Both the position numbers and the translations under genes were made by a program. A model generated the notes under the pieces. It was not told the DNA's origin. It ran no database searches and worked only from the letters and a program-made list of their open reading frames with translations. From positions 1 to 9,661 of the forward strand of contig CAYLRY010000065.1 in assembly GCA_964386535.1 (NCBI GenBank): a DNA stretch of 9,661 nucleotides. The letters run 5' to 3'. Positions 8,003 to 9,661 of the stretch are shown in pieces (positions within the stretch are counted from its first letter, which is position 1; each line of letters opens with the position of its first letter). This DNA comes from CAYLRY01 sp964386535 (lineage in GTDB: Bacteria; Chloroflexota; Dehalococcoidia; Dehalococcoidales; UBA3254).

Positions 8003-8008
8003 CGAAAC

Positions 8009-8245
8009 GTGTTTAAGAAAATAAGTATCACCATGCCTGAAGACATCGTTAGAAGGCTGGATGAAGCTGCCCGGGAAACAAAATGCAGCCGGAGCGCTCT
8101 ATTAACTCTGGCAGTTAAATGCTATCTGGAAGAGAAAATCCAGGAAAGACAGCGGAAGGCCTCAAAAGAGATCGACCGCATCCGAGAGTCGGTTGAGCCT
8201 TGGGATGCAACCGGAGAGGTGTTAAAATGGCGCGACCATCATTAG
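8009..8245 (+). CDS. Small ribbon-helix-helix (CopG/MazE-like) DNA-binding protein, probable orphan antitoxin
   Basis: 78 aa with a GTG start. Residues 2-9 (FKKISITM) form the DNA-reading beta strand, followed by PEDIVRRLDEAARETKCSRSALLTLAV, the two-helix RHH fold, and a charged, probably helical tail ending VEPWDATGEVLKWRDHH. Such proteins are dimeric repressors and often antitoxins whose C-terminal tail binds the toxin. An in-frame stop at 7994-7996 makes GTG 8009 the first possible start; the ribosome site is poor. A short ORF overlaps its last 19 bases in another frame with its own good Shine-Dalgarno, the usual layout of an antitoxin-toxin pair, but the partner is only 19 codons long. 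cas2 follows. I cannot tell whether it regulates the cas genes. Confidence 0.8.
   Translation: MFKKISITMPEDIVRRLDEAARETKCSRSALLTLAVKCYLEEKIQERQRKASKEIDRIRESVEPWDATGEVLKWRDHH
8213..8221 (+). promoter_or_regulatory. Shine-Dalgarno site of the truncated toxin-like ORF
   Basis: GGAGAGGTG lies inside the end of the RHH gene, with GGAGAGG ending 7 bases before ATG 8227. Good spacing suggests that a real gene once began here. Confidence 0.5.
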
Positions 8246-8286
8246 TGCCTGACGCTCCAGTACGGGCGGTAAAAACTGGAAATTAA
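8227..8286 (+). pseudogene. 19-codon remnant of a probable toxin gene (MazF/PemK-like N-terminus)
   Basis: This ORF encodes MARPSLVPDAPVRAVKTGN and stops at 8284-8286. It overlaps the RHH gene by 19 bases and has a good Shine-Dalgarno, as expected for the toxin of an RHH-toxin pair. The opening MARPSLVPDA resembles the leader before the conserved GDIvW strand of many MazF/PemK-family mRNA interferases, but that strand and the whole catalytic barrel are missing: the sequence diverges after about residue 10. I infer a toxin gene cut by a deletion or recombination that joined it to cas2, 6 bases downstream of its stop. The remnant is too short to prove the family, and a chance ORF or functional leader peptide remains possible. 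Confidence 0.4.
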
Positions 8287-8292
8287 GCCGTT

Positions 8293-8550
8293 ATGCTCTC
8301 GCTCATTATATATGATATACCTTCAGATAAGCTGAGGACAAAGGTGGCGGATGTGTGCCAGGACTACGGGCTGGACCGCATACAGTTCAGCGCCTTCCTG
8401 GGGGAGATCAATCACAACCGGAGGGAGGAGCTTTTGCAGCGCATCAAGCGGGAGATAGGGAAAAAGCAGGCCAATGTGCAGCTTTTTCCCATCTGCGACA
8501 AAGACCTGAGCCTTCGAAAACAAATTATTATAAAAGGGGAGGATAAATAA
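8293..8550 (+). CDS. cas2: CRISPR adaptation protein Cas2
   Basis: 85 aa, standard Cas2 length. Cas2 forms the central dimer of the Cas1-Cas2 integrase. The first beta strand MLSLIIYDIPSDKLRTKVAD carries the conserved aspartate D8, and YGLDRIQFSAFLGE follows as the second ferredoxin-fold block. Near the C-terminus, VQLFPICDKD fits the strand that packs in the dimer. ATG 8293 is the only plausible start because an in-frame TAA lies at 8284-8286. No Shine-Dalgarno is visible, so translation may depend on ribosomes finishing the short ORF that stops 6 bases upstream. The gene is GC-rich (37 of 60 bases at 8341-8400) like cas1, and unlike much of the effector cassette separating the two. Confidence 0.95.
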   Translation: MLSLIIYDIPSDKLRTKVADVCQDYGLDRIQFSAFLGEINHNRREELLQRIKREIGKKQANVQLFPICDKDLSLRKQIIIKGEDK

Positions 8551-8557
8551 GAGAAGG

Positions 8558-8911
8558 ATGGCGCAGACCGAACAAAAGGCAACGAACAGGTTACGTTCTT
8601 ATCCGGAGGTCGTGAGCAAGACGATTGAAAGCATCGTGAGTGGATATGCACCCGGGCAAATCCGGATCTTCGGTTCATATGCGAGGGGCGATTATCACGA
8701 GGGGAGTGATCTTGACCTGATTATCATCAAAGAGACGGATAAAAAGTTCCCTGACCGCATTGAGGAGGTGCTGCAATATTGCCCCGGCGGCATAGACGTG
8801 GAGCCGATGGTCTATACGGAGCATGAAATGGAGACGATGCTGGCAAAAGGGAACGCGTTCCTGGAACAGGCATTATCCGAAGGAGTGGTGGTGTATGAAC
8901 AACAATCTTAA
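8558..8911 (+). CDS. Minimal nucleotidyltransferase (MNT-domain, MntA-like) protein
   Basis: 117 aa. The pol-beta-type nucleotidyltransferase motif is complete: G39-S40, ten residues, then D51-x-D53 (GSYARGDYHEGSDLDLIIIK), with a further acidic stretch IDVEP at 79-83 that could supply the third metal ligand. Proteins of this family transfer nucleotides. In MntA/HepT pairs the MNT protein AMPylates and so neutralises its HEPN toxin. Activity is expected from the intact motif, but the substrate is unknown. The gene starts 7 bp after the cas2 stop. AGAAGG abuts the ATG, and a better purine run, GGGGAGG at 8536-8542, is 15 bases upstream. It overlaps the HEPN gene by 17 bp, the typical arrangement of the pair. 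Confidence 0.88.
   Translation: MAQTEQKATNRLRSYPEVVSKTIESIVSGYAPGQIRIFGSYARGDYHEGSDLDLIIIKETDKKFPDRIEEVLQYCPGGIDVEPMVYTEHEMETMLAKGNAFLEQALSEGVVVYEQQS
8881..8885 (+). promoter_or_regulatory. Shine-Dalgarno site selecting the HEPN start
   Basis: AGGAG lies 9 bases before ATG 8895, inside the end of the MNT gene. It favours 8895 over an in-frame ATG at 8823, which would add 24 tryptophan- and arginine-rich residues that do not look like a HEPN domain. Confidence 0.6.
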
Positions 8912-9332
8912 TGAAGCACAACGCTGGCTGACCCAGGCGGAAGCTGACCTGAAAGTAGCCAGATGGGATTTTGAAGGCCGTTTCTGGTGGGAAGTCTGCT
9001 TCAAATGCCAGCAGGCAGCAGAAAAGGCATTTAAAAGCTACTGTTTTGCCCGGGGAGAAAGAATGGTATTGACTCATTCTATGGTGGAATTAAGCCGCCG
9101 GTGCGAAAAATACGAGCCGGGATTTTCTGATTTTTCAGCAGCTCTACGTAAAATGGATAAATATTACATAGTGACACGTTATCCAAACGGTCTTCCCGGA
9201 TTGACGCCAGCAGATTATTTCGATGAGAGTGAAGCTGCGGAATCCCTAGAACAGGCTACGAAGATACTGGATTTTGTTAAGGTAAAATTGGAGAGACTCA
9301 GGGATGGAACAGATAAACCTGACCGTAAGTGA
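8895..9332 (+). CDS. HEPN-domain protein, partner of the MNT protein
   Basis: 145 aa from ATG 8895. The sequence is helical and matches the classic HEPN family (PF05168-like): AQRWLTQAEADLKVARWDF (8-26), CFKCQQAAEKAFKSYCF (35-51), MVLTHSMVELSRR (57-69), and the block YYIVTRYPNG (90-99), then DYFDESEAAESLEQATKIL. R56-x4-H61 formally fits the Rx4-6H RNase signature of HEPN toxins, but it lies between helices 2 and 3 rather than late in the protein. The RNxxVHxY form with the AMPylated tyrosine known from HepT is absent, so RNase activity is uncertain. The gene overlaps the MNT gene by 17 bp and cas4 by 29 bp, so it is embedded in the adaptation operon. It could be a toxin, a defence effector or an accessory protein. 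Confidence 0.88.
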   Translation: MNNNLNEAQRWLTQAEADLKVARWDFEGRFWWEVCFKCQQAAEKAFKSYCFARGERMVLTHSMVELSRRCEKYEPGFSDFSAALRKMDKYYIVTRYPNGLPGLTPADYFDESEAAESLEQATKILDFVKVKLERLRDGTDKPDRK

Positions 9333-9661
9333 TGTGAAGCAGTATTTTTATTGTCCCAGGGTGGTCTTTTATACCTACTGTCTGCATGTGAAGCGCCCCA
9401 CTACATACAAGATGAAGGAAGGGACACTCCAGCATGATGAAATGGCGGAGAAAGAAGAGCGGCGCAGCCTGAAGGCTTACGGGCTGGCTGAAGGAGAGAG
9501 GCAGTTTAACATCAGCCTTTCCTCAGGGAGGCTGGCGTTAAGCGGCAAGCTGGACATGGCTATTTTGACCAAAAATGAGGTGATCCCGGTGGACTTCAAG
9601 AATACCTCAGGCAGTATAGGGCTGAACCACAAGTACCAGCTTACCGGCTATGCTTTGCTGG
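9304..9661 (+). CDS. cas4: CRISPR adaptation exonuclease Cas4, N-terminal 119 residues (cut by window end)
   Basis: Cas4 is an iron-sulfur RecB-family nuclease that trims prespacers and checks the PAM for Cas1-Cas2. The reading frame from ATG 9304 gives MEQINLTVSDVKQYFYCPRV, the standard Cas4 start with the first cluster cysteine C17. H44 is a likely metal ligand. ALSGKLDMAI (78-87) with D84, and VIPVDFKN (93-100) with D97-x-K99, form the RecB nuclease core, followed by the QxxxY motif at Q112-Y116. The remaining cluster cysteines, normally near the C-terminus, lie beyond the window. The gene begins inside the HEPN gene, overlapping it by 29 bp. A GAGAG at 9291-9295 is a weak ribosome site. 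It is a stand-alone Cas4 start with no fusion upstream. Confidence 0.95.
   Translation, partial: MEQINLTVSDVKQYFYCPRVVFYTYCLHVKRPTTYKMKEGTLQHDEMAEKEERRSLKAYGLAEGERQFNISLSSGRLALSGKLDMAILTKNEVIPVDFKNTSGSIGLNHKYQLTGYALL

Noticed and set aside
8823..8894. In-frame upstream ATG that would extend the HEPN protein by 24 residues
   Set aside because: The extra residues (W/R/K-rich) lie wholly inside the MNT gene, do not look like HEPN sequence, and ATG 8895 has a well-placed AGGAG.
1..9661. CRISPR array in the window
   Set aside because: No regularly spaced 28-37 bp direct repeats are present; only one isolated repeat-like 11-mer occurs at 7998-8008.

Overview
The window is part of a type I CRISPR-Cas locus of subtype I-B, Cst/Tneap-like flavour. 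Every gene I can support lies on the + strand. Strong AAGGAGG ribosome-binding sites, the gene families and the mixed base composition suggest a Gram-positive Firmicute, perhaps a clostridial anaerobe of the Peptococcaceae/Moorella kind. That placement is an inference from gene style, not from a marker gene. No CRISPR array, rRNA, tRNA or transposase is visible.

Layout. Positions 1-96 hold the last 31 codons of an upstream gene that looks like the C-terminus of a WYL-domain regulator. Next come cas6 (103-1053) and cas1 (1175-2197). An interference cassette follows: cas8b/cst1 (2246-3742), cas7/cst2 (3757-4830), cas5 (4853-5599) and cas3 with fused HD and helicase domains (5574-7925). An 83-bp AT-rich gap with operator-like repeats leads to a small ribbon-helix-helix (RHH) gene (8009-8245) and an overlapping 19-codon ORF (8227-8286) that looks like the beheaded remnant of a toxin gene. 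The adaptation genes then resume with cas2 (8293-8550), a minimal nucleotidyltransferase (MNT) gene (8558-8911), a HEPN-domain gene (8895-9332) and the 5' part of cas4 (from 9304, cut by the window end).

How the genes work together. Cas1, Cas2 and Cas4 capture new spacers. Cas6 cuts the precursor crRNA. Cas8, Cas7 and Cas5 form the Cascade surveillance complex, and Cas3 degrades the target DNA. The MNT/HEPN pair resembles MntA/HepT-type toxin-antitoxin or defence modules. It is tied to cas2 and cas4 by short spacing and overlaps, so it probably belongs to the operon.

The most notable feature is the architecture. cas1 and cas2, normally adjacent, are about 6.1 kb apart, with the whole effector cassette plus an RHH/toxin scar between them. 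The cassette is on average more AT-rich in the stretches I counted and has near-perfect Shine-Dalgarno sites, unlike its flanks. I read the locus as a mosaic: an effector cassette brought into, or swapped within, an older cas6-cas1-cas2-MNT-HEPN-cas4 operon. An orphaned antitoxin-like repressor now sits directly in front of cas2.
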